Both the position numbers and the translations under genes were made by a program. From the NCBI RefSeq assembly GCF_024919295.1, contig NZ_JANWTC010000003.1, forward strand, positions 62,001 to 126,000: DNA of 64,000 bases. Direction: 5' to 3'. Source of the DNA: Corynebacterium lemuris. Its GTDB lineage: Bacteria > Actinomycetota > Actinomycetes > Mycobacteriales > Mycobacteriaceae. The notes beneath the pieces are model-generated. The model was not told where the DNA came from and made no database searches. It worked only from the letters and a program-made list of their open reading frames with translations. This document shows, one piece after another, positions 9,315 through 18,700 of the stretch (within the stretch, counting starts at the first letter, position 1; each line of letters begins with the position of its first letter).

Positions 9315-10162
9315 CCGTTGCCGCGCTGCCTGAGGATGTAGCGCGCGGTCCCCGCGACCACACGGTCTTCGTCGTCGATGAGCGCGGCCAGGAGCTGTTC
9401 CGCCCCCGGGCCGGGGATCTCCGCGAGCGCCTGAACCAGGCGCAGGCGCGCCGCCGGGGTGGTGCCCGCTGCTGCGAGCAGCTCCTCCAGCTCGTCGACG
9501 ACCTTCTCGTCCGCGGGGGCCAGCTCACCCAGCAGCTCTGCGGCCTCCACGTCCTTCAGCCCCTCGACGATCATCCCCAGCAGCCGGGGCACCATCCCTG
9601 CCCTCCCCCGCCGGCTGAGAGCCAGAATGGCACGGCTGCGGATGAGGTCATCGGCGTCGTCGGCAAGCGTCTCCAGGAGCTTGTCGACGCCCGCTCCCGC
9701 CATCCCCGTCAGCAGGCTCACCGCGGGCTGGCGCACCCGGGGGTTCTTCGCCGCCAGCGCCGCCCGTTGCCGGACCGCGGGGTCACCGGAACGCAGCTGC
9801 CGGAGTACGTCGATGACCTCCAGCAGTTCCGCTGTTTCCTCCGGTTGTTCATGCCGGACCAGCTGCAGGCGGCGCAGCAACTCCCGGTCCCGGTTGATCC
9901 GCTGCCTGGTCTCCGCGATGAGCCGGTCGATCATGGTGGGCAGGCCCCCGACCCCCTCGGCCAGGAGTTGCGCGATATGGGCCAGTGGCAACCCGAGGGA
10001 GCGCAGAGCCTCCACCTGCAGGAGCTGGCGGAGGTCCTCCTCCGAGTAGTCGCGGTAGCCGCCGGAGGTGCGCGCATGAGGGCTGACCAGCCCCAGCTCC
10101 TCGTAGTGGCGGAGCATGCGCGCGCTGATCCCGGTGCGACGGGAGACCTCCCCGATGAGCAT
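9311..10162 (-). CDS. MerR-family regulator fused to HEAT repeats
   Basis: A 283-residue protein. Residues 1-70 are a clear MerR DNA-binding domain: LIGEVSRRTGISARMLRHYE, then ELGLVSPHARTSGGYRDYSE. A helical dimerisation segment follows to about 115. The usual MerR effector domain is replaced by HEAT/PBS-type repeats rich in DPAVRQRAALAA-like and DDADDLIRSRAILALSRRG-like units. No metal-binding Cys cluster is seen, so it is probably not a metal sensor. The start ATG overlaps the stop of the upstream HEAT gene by one base (TGATG), so the two are translationally coupled. HEAT repeats usually bind proteins, so its partner may be the adjacent gene product. Confidence 0.85.
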   Translation of the reverse strand: MLIGEVSRRTGISARMLRHYEELGLVSPHARTSGGYRDYSEEDLRQLLQVEALRSLGLPLAHIAQLLAEGVGGLPTMIDRLIAETRQRINRDRELLRRLQLVRHEQPEETAELLEVIDVLRQLRSGDPAVRQRAALAAKNPRVRQPAVSLLTGMAGAGVDKLLETLADDADDLIRSRAILALSRRGRAGMVPRLLGMIVEGLKDVEAAELLGELAPADEKVVDELEELLAAAGTTPAARLRLVQALAEIPGPGAEQLLAALIDDEDRVVAGTARYILRQRGNG

Positions 10163-10827
10163 CAGGCCTCCGCCGGCAGGTAGTAACCGCCGTTGTGGAT
10201 GCGGCGGGCCTGTTTCATGGAACCGGTGAAGTCGGCGTCGGGGTCATCCAGCAGCGCGCGGGTGGCCCGGGCGTGGACCGCTGTCTCTTCGTCGGCGAAG
10301 CTGCGCTCCAGGAGGGGGCGGCTCACCTCCCCGAGTGTCACCAGCACGCGGCTGAGGCTGCGGCGGGATTCGTGGTCGCGCCGACCGAGTTCGGTGGCCA
10401 GCTCCTCGGCGAGCCCCGAGGCCTGATCCGCGTCCACCAGTCCGGCGGCGGTGCGCCAGGCGGTGCGGGCGACCTCATCGTCGGCGTCGTGCAGCAGCTC
10501 TCGCGTGATGGCCGCTGCGGTCGAGGGCTCACCGATCTTGGAGAGGGTGTGCAGTACCTGGCTGCGCATCCGGGGATTCTCCGAGTGCAGCTGCGGCAAC
10601 AGCACCGGCAGGCTCTCCTCTTTCGGGCGCCGGATGAGCGCCCAGGTGAGCATGTCCCGGACGAAGAAGTCCGGCTCTGCACCGAAGCGCTCCACGAGTA
10701 TCTCGGTGGAGACGAGATCCGGGGAGGTACCTGCCTGCATGGCGGCGCGCAGTCGGACCGAGGGGTCGGCGGCGGACAGGGCCTGGTGGAGTCGTCCGGT
10801 GTCCGGGGTCGGGTTGTCAGTGGTCAT
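10162..10827 (-). CDS. HEAT-repeat protein
   Basis: A 221-residue soluble protein made almost entirely of HEAT/PBS repeats: DPSVRLRAAMQAG, FFVRDMLTWALIRR, NPRMRSQVLHTLSKIG, DDEVARTAWRTAAG and AVHARATRALLDD. It ends with RRIHNGGYYLPAEA. No catalytic motif, signal or membrane segment is visible. It is the first gene of a two-gene leftward operon with the MerR-HEAT regulator. Its ATG lies only about 14 bases from the left end of the TnpB element, so the original promoter has probably been displaced. The Shine-Dalgarno AGGGG (10836-10840 on the complement) is still present. Confidence 0.85.
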   Translation of the reverse strand: MTTDNPTPDTGRLHQALSAADPSVRLRAAMQAGTSPDLVSTEILVERFGAEPDFFVRDMLTWALIRRPKEESLPVLLPQLHSENPRMRSQVLHTLSKIGEPSTAAAITRELLHDADDEVARTAWRTAAGLVDADQASGLAEELATELGRRDHESRRSLSRVLVTLGEVSRPLLERSFADEETAVHARATRALLDDPDADFTGSMKQARRIHNGGYYLPAEA

Positions 10828-11023
10828 CTAAGATCACCCCTGGAAACCCCTGCCTTCAGGCATGGGGAGGAAAGGGGTGCGCTGGACGTTGCGTTGATTT
10901 TCGACATTCTGCTTAACAACTTCCCAGGAGTGAGCCGCCGACTATGGCGACGACATACGCGTTGGCCCAGAACGCGAGAACCCCAGGTACACGACGTTGT
11001 TGCCCGACCTGATGTGGCACCTC

Positions 11024-11052
11024 TGGACAGCCCATCAGTGGTGGGGTATAGC
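11024..11052 (+). promoter_or_regulatory. Promoter of tnpB, probably leaderless
   Basis: TGGACA (11024-11029) and TATAGC (11047-11052) are 17 bases apart. Only seven bases separate the -10 from the GTG at 11060, so transcription would begin at or next to the start codon. Confidence 0.6.
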
Positions 11053-11059
11053 TGGCGGT

Positions 11060-12208
11060 GTGGACGAGATCGTGCGCTACACCTACCGCCTGCGCCCCGG
11101 TGCCCAAGCGCAGCGATCGTTGTCCCAGGAATGGGGTCGGTGCCGGTTCCTGTGGAATGAAGCCGTCCACCAACACACGACCGGTAACAGGCCGACTCTT
11201 GCGAAGCTGGGGAAGCTGCTCACCGAGCTGCGGGGGAAGAACGCGTGGATGCGGGAGGGATCCCAGGTCGCCCAACAGGCCACGCTCCGCGCTTATGCGC
11301 AGGCACTCCAGCAGTCCTACACCGTCAAGGGCCGGGGTCGACCCAGGTACAAGGCGAAGAAACGCACGTGGGCGTCGCTGGAGTACTCCACCCGGGGTTT
11401 CTCCCTCCGGGACGGCCGACTGAAACTTCCCAAGGGGGTGTCGATTCCGGTGGTGTGGTCCCGGGAACTGCCCTCCGTCCCGACGAGTGTGCGCGTCTAT
11501 CAGGACAGTCTCGGTGACTGGTATGCCTCGTTCGTAGTCCGCCGCGAGGCGAAGCCAGCACCCGAGGCTGAGGGACGTATCGGTATCGACTGGGGTGTGT
11601 CCACTACCGCGACGACCACCGACGAACACTATGACCTGCCGTATCTGGGGCACCGCAGGCGCTGCGCTGCCGAGCTTGCGAAAGCCCAGCGCACAATGGC
11701 GCGGCGTCACCGCAAGGGCGGCAAGCAGTCGAACGGGTATCAACGGGCCCGCCGTCAGACCGCCAGGCTGCACAAGAAAGCAGCCCGGCAGACTGAGCAT
11801 GACTCCCGGGTGTGGGCCAAAAGGGTCACCGACCATCATGATCTGATCGCGGTGGAAGACTTCCACCCGATGTTTCTCACCAGGTCCACGATGGCGCGGA
11901 AGGCCGCGGATGCCGCCATCGGTGCGGCCAAGCGGGAACTTGTCACCAGTGCCGCGCGGGCTGGCCGGAAGGTGGTGCTGGTCACGCCCGCCTACACGAC
12001 CATGACGTGTTCGGGGTGTTTCGCGAGAGCCAAGCAACCACCCGGACTCGGAGAACGCACCTTCCGGTGCCAGGCGTGCGGATACACCGCGGGTCGGGAC
12101 CGGAACGCTGCCAGGGTGATCCTGGCTGTGGCAGAACGGGGCCACACCAGTGTTGAGGACATAAGACATGTGCAGCCGCCCTCCGGGGAGGTTGTGGATG
12201 CGGTCTGA
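11060..12208 (+). CDS. tnpB: TnpB (OrfB), RNA-guided RuvC-type nuclease
   Basis: A 382-residue protein, the usual size for compact TnpB. GTG 11060 is chosen because the product then begins VDEIVRYTYRLRPGAQAQ, a typical N-terminus, and because of the promoter spacing. RuvC-like acidic residues are the D in GIDWGV, the E in VEDFHP and the D in GRDRNAARVI. The zinc finger is intact (CSGC, then CQAC), and a basic linker rich in RRHRKGGKQ lies between. TnpB enzymes use an RNA copied from the element's right end to cut DNA. All catalytic residues are present, so it may be active. It is not part of the flanking operons. Confidence 0.92.
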   Translation: MDEIVRYTYRLRPGAQAQRSLSQEWGRCRFLWNEAVHQHTTGNRPTLAKLGKLLTELRGKNAWMREGSQVAQQATLRAYAQALQQSYTVKGRGRPRYKAKKRTWASLEYSTRGFSLRDGRLKLPKGVSIPVVWSRELPSVPTSVRVYQDSLGDWYASFVVRREAKPAPEAEGRIGIDWGVSTTATTTDEHYDLPYLGHRRRCAAELAKAQRTMARRHRKGGKQSNGYQRARRQTARLHKKAARQTEHDSRVWAKRVTDHHDLIAVEDFHPMFLTRSTMARKAADAAIGAAKRELVTSAARAGRKVVLVTPAYTTMTCSGCFARAKQPPGLGERTFRCQACGYTAGRDRNAARVILAVAERGHTSVEDIRHVQPPSGEVVDAV

Positions 12209-12217
12209 GCTGGAAAT

Positions 12218-12238
12218 CCCCCGGCTTTAGCCGTGGGG
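12218..12238 (+). ncRNA. Predicted 3' end of the omega-RNA of TnpB
   Basis: In characterised TnpB elements the guide RNA scaffold spans the end of tnpB and the right-end hairpin, and the guide is the flanking DNA just outside. The right-end hairpin here has arms GGCT and AGCC plus CCCC and GGGG. The scaffold probably starts inside tnpB, and the guide would begin near 12240-12246. Extent and expression are inferred. Confidence 0.45.
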
Positions 12239-12328
12239 AACCGTTAAGTCTGTCTCCTTTCCCCTCTCACCCAACACCCTGCCACTGTGTGAAGGTCAAG
12301 GAAACATACGCGGATGCGCTGGTGACGG

Positions 12329-12348
12329 ATGGATGACCGCTCATCCAT
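12329..12348. terminator. Hairpin downstream of the helicase-BRCT gene
   Basis: ATGGATGA (12329-12336) and TCATCCAT (12341-12348) are perfect eight-base arms around four bases. The hairpin lies about 30 bases past the stop of the leftward helicase gene. No T-run follows on that strand, so termination is uncertain. The rest of 12246-12380 holds nothing I recognise. Confidence 0.35.
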
Positions 12349-12380
12349 TCGCGGGTCTCCTGCCGCAGCCCGCACCGCAG

Positions 12381-15300
12381 TCAACGACGCAGATTCCGCC
12401 CGAGCGCCACCAACCCCTGGATGCTCACAACCAGGGCGCAGACCATCCACAGCAGGAGAATAATCCCGCTGACAGCCACAGGTGCCCCAGCAAAAGCAGT
12501 GACCACGAAAGCAAGCGAGAGCGCCCCGAAGACCGCGAGGGACCTCCGGAAACGACTCCCAGCACGCTCGGCCTCCATCTGCCGCTTCTCCCTGAGTCCG
12601 AGTACCTCATGCGGCACGGCAAAAGGCTGCGGAGCGAAAGGCGGTGGGAGGTGGGGCGGCGGAGACGCCGCCATCGCGGGTTCCACGTAGGGGGTCTGCG
12701 GCGCACTGAACTCGCGGTCCCACGGTGCTTCAGGTTCGGTGTCAAAGACGGGAACCGCCGGTGGCGGCGTGTTCGGGATCTCCTCAGGCACCGGATTAAG
12801 CGGAGCCACCTCCGGCACTACATCGTCGACGGTGGTTGACGCGACTCCGGCATCCACCGGAATCTCATCCGCAGCCTCCTCCACTTCCCCGGATTCCACT
12901 TCTGTGACGTCCTGGTCCAGTTCGGCCAGCCGTTGCTCCGCCCAGGCGGCGAAGTCCGTGGTGGCGATCATGGGTGTGCCGAACCGGCGGGCGAGGGCAG
13001 ATTTCCCGTCCCGGGCGCCGGGATCATCGGTGACCAGCACATCACACCGGGTCTTGGTCACCGCCTGCTTGTATTCCAGCCCCAGGTTGTCGCAGAGGGA
13101 GGCCATCGGCTCACCGTGGGCGTACCGTTCGTTGTTGAGGAAGAGGGACCCTCGGAAAGCCACACGTGTGCCCTCCTGCAGCAGCTCATGGGTATCCGTC
13201 CCCAGAAGAGCAACAGCAGTCTCAACAGGTGCCGGAGATGGTGCCATCGGTTCAACCTGAAGTTCCACTGATGCAGGCACAACCGGTGCTGCCGGAGACC
13301 CAGAAACCACCGGGGCCGGCGCTGCCTCGTACCAGGTCTCAAAATCCTCCTGGGAGATGATCGGTTTACCGTACTCCCGGGCATTCTGGGCCTTGCGCGA
13401 CATGGAACCGACATCACCGGCGACCAGTACGTCGCACCGGCTCTTGGAGACACCCGTCTTGTACTCAAGATCCCGGTCTGCGCACAGCTGTGTCAGGCGT
13501 TCATCATCCGCCGGGCCTCCGAGAAGGTAGTTACGGCCGGTGAAGGCCACCCGGGTTCCGGGTGCCAACAGCCGGGTGAGGTCACGCGCCATGTCGAGGG
13601 GTGCGGGCAGATCACCGGGTATCACCCCCAGGGCGACTACCTGGTCCAGAAGCTCCTGGTGCATCACCGCAGTCCAGAAACCGCGGGAGATCGCCCACGA
13701 AGACATGAGTTCAGCACACTCCCGTACCTCATCAGCATCGAGATCCTCCCTGGCGCCACCGGACATCGCTGCCCACGCTGCATCAGAGTCCGTGGCCTGC
13801 CGCGGGTCGAGGACCATCGGTGATTCCGGGGCCCAGGAAGGGAGGAGGACCGCGCCCTCCCGGTCCCGGTCCGGAACCGGGACCACCTGGCCGCGCCGGG
13901 GCCGGAATCCGCCGGACCGGAACTGCTCCACCATGTTCCCGCAACGGGTGGCCACATCGTCGCCGGTGGGAGTGAGGTCGAACTCCATGATGTCGTAGCC
14001 GACACCGAGGCCGATGTTCATGCCTTTCTCCTGGTGGCGGACAGCTCGTTCCAGCATCGCCAGGCGGTCGCCGATGACCACTCCCCCGGCCGCCTGGCGC
14101 AGCAGCAGCGGCCAGAAATCACCCAGGGTCGGGGCCATGGCCAGTCCACCGGCAGGCACCCGGTGGGTCTGTCCGAAGGCGCCCAGGTCGGCCATGGGGT
14201 TGATCCAGGAGCCGAAGTCGGCCACCTTGCGGTCTCCCTCGAAAATGATGACGTGGATGCGGGCGATGTGTTCGCTGACGCCGAAGTTCACCCCGTCGAA
14301 GGAGAGGAAGACCTGGCGGCTGGTGTCCAGTTCATTGGACACCTCGCGGCGCACCTTGCGGACGAGGGCATTATTGGCCCGGATGTGGCGCTGCTCGACC
14401 GGGGTGCTGAAACGCAGACGCTCGAGATCCACCGCACGCGAGAGGGCGACGTAGAACTGTCCGTCGGTGGCGGTTCCGCCCTTGAGGTCGATGAACAGCC
14501 GGGGAATGGTCTTGCCCTGGCTCTTGTGGATGGTCAGTGCCCAGGCGAGGATCACCGGGAGCTGCGTGATGGATCCGATGTCCTCGCTGGCCAGCCGGCC
14601 CGCAGTGACGGTGGGTCGTTGGATCTGCCAGACGTGGGGCCGCAGGGTGACCACCTCACCGCTGTGGTCGAGCCGGACGCTGATGGTCTCCGCGGAGGCG
14701 TCGATGATGGTGGCGAAGCTGCCGTTGACGAATCGATCCACCGGGTCGTTGATCACCGTCATCACCCGAGCACCGACGGCGTAGTGCAGTTCCTCGGTAC
14801 CGCTGAAAGTAAATCCGGAGGTCTCCCCCTCTTTCACCGCGTGGGAGACAAACTTCTCTGTCGGCAGTTCCGCCAGTTTCCGCGCGTTGATCCGCTCAAC
14901 ATTGCGACGGAACGCGGTGAGTGTCACCCAGCCATCAGGGGCATTGAACTCCGGGTCGACGTTCTCGTTGAGCCGGTCCAGGGTCTCCTTGGTCACCGAG
15001 CCCTCGCGGACGTCATTGAGGATGTCGACGAACTCCGGGTCCGTCTGGCGCCACACCGTGGTCAGGTGCACCTCGGTGAGACGGACGTCAGGGAAACAGT
15101 GGGCGGAGAAGAAGTACGGGGTCTCCCAGCGTTCGTTGAACAGCTCCCGCTCATTGTCGGGCAGGACCGGCGGCAGCTGCAGCAGATCACCCACCAGGAT
15201 GAGCTGCACCCCGCCGAAGGGTTCCTCGCTGCGGCGGATCAGACGCAGCGCCTTGTCCATCATGTCGAACAGGTCCGCCCGCACCATCGAGATCTCATCC

Positions 15301-15623
15301 ACGACGAGGACCTCCACCTTGCGGAGCACCTCGGTGACCCGGTTCGAAGGCGACCACTTCCCACCCTCCCCCAGGTCATCGGGGTACATTCCCGGCCGGA
15401 AACCAAAGGTCCGGTGGATGGTGAAGCCGTCGATGTTCAGTGCCGCAACTCCGGTGGGGGCGGTGACCAGCGTGCTGGTCCCCACCTCATCGGCGGTTTC
15501 CAGGTAGGTGCGCAGCAGTGTCGACTTGCCGGTACCTGCCTTGCCGGTGATGAGGACGTTCATACCGGAGCGGATCTGTGACAGAGCCTCGGCGAACTCA
15601 GGGGTGATAGAAATCTCGGACAT
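12381..15623 (-). CDS. Pif1-like helicase with degenerate DnaQ-like domain, two BRCT domains and membrane tail
   Basis: A 1080-residue multidomain protein. Residues 1-420 are an SF1B Pif1/RecD2-like helicase: GKAGTGKS at 27-34, DEISM at 109-113, GDLLQLPPV at 145-153, LTIHKSQGKT at 363-372 and YVALSRAVDLERL at 391-403. Residues 437-550 resemble a DnaQ exonuclease, but the first motif reads SFDGVNFG, so the DxE acid pair is lost and the domain is probably inactive. BRCT domains cover about 687-765 and 815-900. An acidic/Pro-rich linker leads to two membrane segments (about 1028-1046 and 1048-1070) and a basic end. It is divergent from the type ISP enzyme. A membrane-anchored helicase of this design is not one I recognise. 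Confidence 0.82.
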   Translation of the reverse strand: MSEISITPEFAEALSQIRSGMNVLITGKAGTGKSTLLRTYLETADEVGTSTLVTAPTGVAALNIDGFTIHRTFGFRPGMYPDDLGEGGKWSPSNRVTEVLRKVEVLVVDEISMVRADLFDMMDKALRLIRRSEEPFGGVQLILVGDLLQLPPVLPDNERELFNERWETPYFFSAHCFPDVRLTEVHLTTVWRQTDPEFVDILNDVREGSVTKETLDRLNENVDPEFNAPDGWVTLTAFRRNVERINARKLAELPTEKFVSHAVKEGETSGFTFSGTEELHYAVGARVMTVINDPVDRFVNGSFATIIDASAETISVRLDHSGEVVTLRPHVWQIQRPTVTAGRLASEDIGSITQLPVILAWALTIHKSQGKTIPRLFIDLKGGTATDGQFYVALSRAVDLERLRFSTPVEQRHIRANNALVRKVRREVSNELDTSRQVFLSFDGVNFGVSEHIARIHVIIFEGDRKVADFGSWINPMADLGAFGQTHRVPAGGLAMAPTLGDFWPLLLRQAAGGVVIGDRLAMLERAVRHQEKGMNIGLGVGYDIMEFDLTPTGDDVATRCGNMVEQFRSGGFRPRRGQVVPVPDRDREGAVLLPSWAPESPMVLDPRQATDSDAAWAAMSGGAREDLDADEVRECAELMSSWAISRGFWTAVMHQELLDQVVALGVIPGDLPAPLDMARDLTRLLAPGTRVAFTGRNYLLGGPADDERLTQLCADRDLEYKTGVSKSRCDVLVAGDVGSMSRKAQNAREYGKPIISQEDFETWYEAAPAPVVSGSPAAPVVPASVELQVEPMAPSPAPVETAVALLGTDTHELLQEGTRVAFRGSLFLNNERYAHGEPMASLCDNLGLEYKQAVTKTRCDVLVTDDPGARDGKSALARRFGTPMIATTDFAAWAEQRLAELDQDVTEVESGEVEEAADEIPVDAGVASTTVDDVVPEVAPLNPVPEEIPNTPPPAVPVFDTEPEAPWDREFSAPQTPYVEPAMAASPPPHLPPPFAPQPFAVPHEVLGLREKRQMEAERAGSRFRRSLAVFGALSLAFVVTAFAGAPVAVSGIILLLWMVCALVVSIQGLVALGRNLRR

Positions 15624-15747
15624 GACTGCCCATTGAAGCAGACGGTCAACACATCAACTGAAACTTGGCAATCGTTTGTTCGAACGCCTCCCCCAAAGCA
15701 GTGGGGTACCGTCCGCCGCCACGGTTGCTCAGGCAGAATGGATACCC

Positions 15748-18700
15748 ATGTCCACCATTGTTGATGCTGTTGCTGCGCTGCGTGAGCTTCCCACCGTCGC
15801 CCATCAGGGCCTGACGTTTGAGAAGCTGATGGTCAACTTCATCCGCCTGGACCCCACCCTGTCGCAGCAGTACGACGAGGTGTGCCGCTGGGAGGACTGG
15901 GCCTATAACGGCGGCCAGGCTGATACCGGCATCGACCTGGTGGCCCGCCGCCGCGAGGACGGCCGGTGGACAGCTATCCAGTGCAAGTTCTATCTGCCGT
16001 CGACCAGCCTGCAGAAACGTCACCTCGACTCCTTCTTCGAGGCCTCCGGGCGCAGCTTCGTCACCGAGAACGGCACGGAGTCGTTCGCCAACCGGTTGAT
16101 CATCTCGACGACTGATCAGTGGTCGGCCAACGCGGAGGCCATGCTGGAGAATCAGGTCATCCCCACCAACCGCATCGGCCTGGGGGCGATCGCTGATTCC
16201 CCCATCAACTGGGACATCGCCTACCCCGGCTCCGAGTTGACCATCAACCTGGAGCGCAAGGAGACTTTCGAGCCGCGCCCGCACCAGGAAACCGCGATCT
16301 CCAAGGCGATCGAGGGCTTTCACACCCACGACCGCGGCAAGCTCATCATGGCCTGTGGCACCGGTAAGACTTTCACCGCACTGCGCCTGGCTGAACGGTT
16401 CGCAGACAACAACGGCGGCCGGGCCCGGGTGCTCTTCCTTGTGCCCTCCATCGCTCTGCTGTCGCAGACCCTGAAGGAATGGACCGCCCAGACCCAGGTG
16501 GACCTGCGTTCCTACGCGGTGTGCTCGGACACCAAGGTCTCCCGCGGTGCGGAGGACATCGCCGCCTACGACCTGGAGGTCCCGGTCTCCACGGACGGCA
16601 AGGACATCGCCGCACGTCTGGCACGGAGCAAACGTGCTGCCGGGCTGACCGTGGTGTTCTCCACCTACCAGTCCCTGCCGGCCATCCACGACGCGCAGCA
16701 GCAGGGCCTGGAGGACTTCGACCTGGTCATCTGCGACGAGGCCCACCGCACCACCGGCGTGACACTCGCCAGGGAGGATTCCTCCCATTTCGTGCGCATC
16801 CACGACAACACCTACATCCAGGCCACCAAGCGGCTGTACATGACCGCCACCCCGCGCATGTTCGCCGACCAGATCAAGGGCAAAGCCGAGGAGCACTCGG
16901 CTGAGATCGCCTCCATGGACGATGAGGCCATCTACGGCCCTGAGTTCCACTACCTGGGTTTCGGCGAGGCCGTGGAGAAGGGCCTGCTCACCGACTACAA
17001 GGTCCTGGTGATGACCGTCGACGAGCAGCTCGCCTCGGACACCATGGCGCGTTTCACCCCGGCCCCGGGCCAGGAACTGACTCTCGATCTGGCATCGGCA
17101 ATGATCGGCACCTGGAACGGGCTGACCAAACGCTCCGGCCGCGAGCAGGGCACCAAATCCGGCTTTGAGCACGGAGCAGAAGCCATGCAGCGCACGGTGG
17201 CCTTTGCACAGGACATCAAGACCTCGAAGCAGATCACCGATGCTTTCCCCGCGCTGATCGCCAGCTACACCGACTCCCTGCGGGAGAAGGCCGCACTCAA
17301 CGACGTCTCCCTGCACAACGCCGATATCTCGGTGGCCGCCAACCACGTCGACGGCACCATGAACGCGATGCAGCGCGAGTCTCTGCTCACCTGGTTGGAG
17401 GCCCCCGTCCCGGACAACGAGACCCGCATGCTCACCAACGCCCGTTGTCTGTCGGAGGGGGTGGACGTGCCGGCCCTGGATGCCGTCGTCTTCTTCAACC
17501 CCCGTAACTCCCAGGTCGATGTCGTCCAGTCGGTGGGCCGGGTGATGCGCAAATCTGAAGGCAAAGACTACGGCTACATCATCCTGCCCATTGCCGTTCC
17601 TCCCGGGGTGGAACCCTCGACCGTGCTCAACGACAACAAGCGGTTTCGGGTCGTGTGGCAGATCCTCAACGCCCTGCGCTCCCACGACGACCGTTTCAAC
17701 GCCAAGATCAACTCCATCGCTCTCAACGAGGGCAGCATCACGGATTTGCCCGTCGACATCGAACACCTCCCTGGCAAGTCCGTCGGTGGCCAGTCTGAGC
17801 AGCCCCTGGATGACAAGACCAACGAGGTCACCCAGATGGTGCTGTTCTCCCTGGAGCAGTGGCAGGAGGCGATGTACACCAAGCTCGTGGACAAGGTCGG
17901 CGACCGCACCTACTGGGAGGACTGGGCCGATGATGTCGCCGATATCGCCGCAGCCCACATCACCCGCATCACCTCGCTTCTCGACGTCGCCGACCCCACC
18001 GTCGCAGCCGAGTTCGACCGCTTCGTCGAGGGGCTGCGCGGCAATCTCAACGACTCGATCACCGAGGCCGAGGCGATCAGCATGCTTTCCCAGCATCTGA
18101 TCACCGCCCCGGTTTTCGATGCCCTGTTCGCGGAGCATGATTTCGCCTCTCACAACCCCGTGTCCCGGGTCATGCAACGCATGGTCGAAGTCCTTGACGA
18201 CTCCCAGCTGGATGCCGAGACGGAAAAACTGGAGTCCTTCTACCACTCCGTGCGTCGGCGGGCCTCGGACGTCACCTCAGCATCGGGTAAGCAGACGGTG
18301 ATCAAGGACCTCTACGAACGCTTCTTCAAGAAGGCCTTCCGACGACAGTCCGAGGCCCTCGGCATCGTCTACACCCCCATCGAGATCGTCGACTTCATCC
18401 TCCGTGCCGCCGATGAGGTCTCCCGCGAGCACTTCGGCCGGGGGCTCACCGATGAGGGGGTCCATGTCCTCGACCCCTTCACCGGCACGGGCACGTTTGT
18501 CGTGCGCCTGCTGCAGTCCGGACTGATCGAGCCGCATGATCTGGCCCGTAAATACGCGGAGGAACTGCATGCCACCGAGATTATGCTCCTGGCCTACTAC
18601 GTCGCAGCCGTCAACATCGAGACCACCTACCACGGTCTGCTCAATGAGAAGGCCCTACGCGAGGGGGCAGAGGCTCCCGGCTATGAGCCGTTTGGTGGAA

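Larger units (their letters stand above)
10841..12245. mobile_element. TnpB-only IS200/IS605-type (IS1341-group) element
   Basis: Subterminal hairpins bracket tnpB, as in IS200/IS605 elements. At the left, CCCC TGCC (10847-10854) pairs with GGCA and GGGG (10859-10867). At the right, CCCC and GGCT pair with AGCC and GGGG (12218-12238). Both ends begin TGGAAA (10841 and 12211). There is no Y1 transposase tnpA, so movement would need one in trans. Exact ends and the target site cannot be fixed without an empty-site comparison. The stretch 10870-11023 between the left end and the tnpB promoter holds no gene I can support. Confidence 0.8.

Noticed and set aside
10997-11059. A longer TnpB starting at 10997
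   Set aside because: The added residues (LWTAHQWWGIAGG) are unlike the family, and the predicted promoter -10 at 11047-11052 lies within them, so GTG 11060 is better supported.
10913-12169. A 418-codon open frame on the minus strand across tnpB
   Set aside because: It lies entirely antisense to tnpB, has no recognisable motif, and reflects GC-rich codon bias of the opposite strand.
15646-18246. An 866-codon minus-strand open frame inside the type ISP gene
   Set aside because: It is antisense to a gene with all catalytic motifs. Its composition (Gly, Val, His, Asp, Gln runs) is that of a shadow frame.
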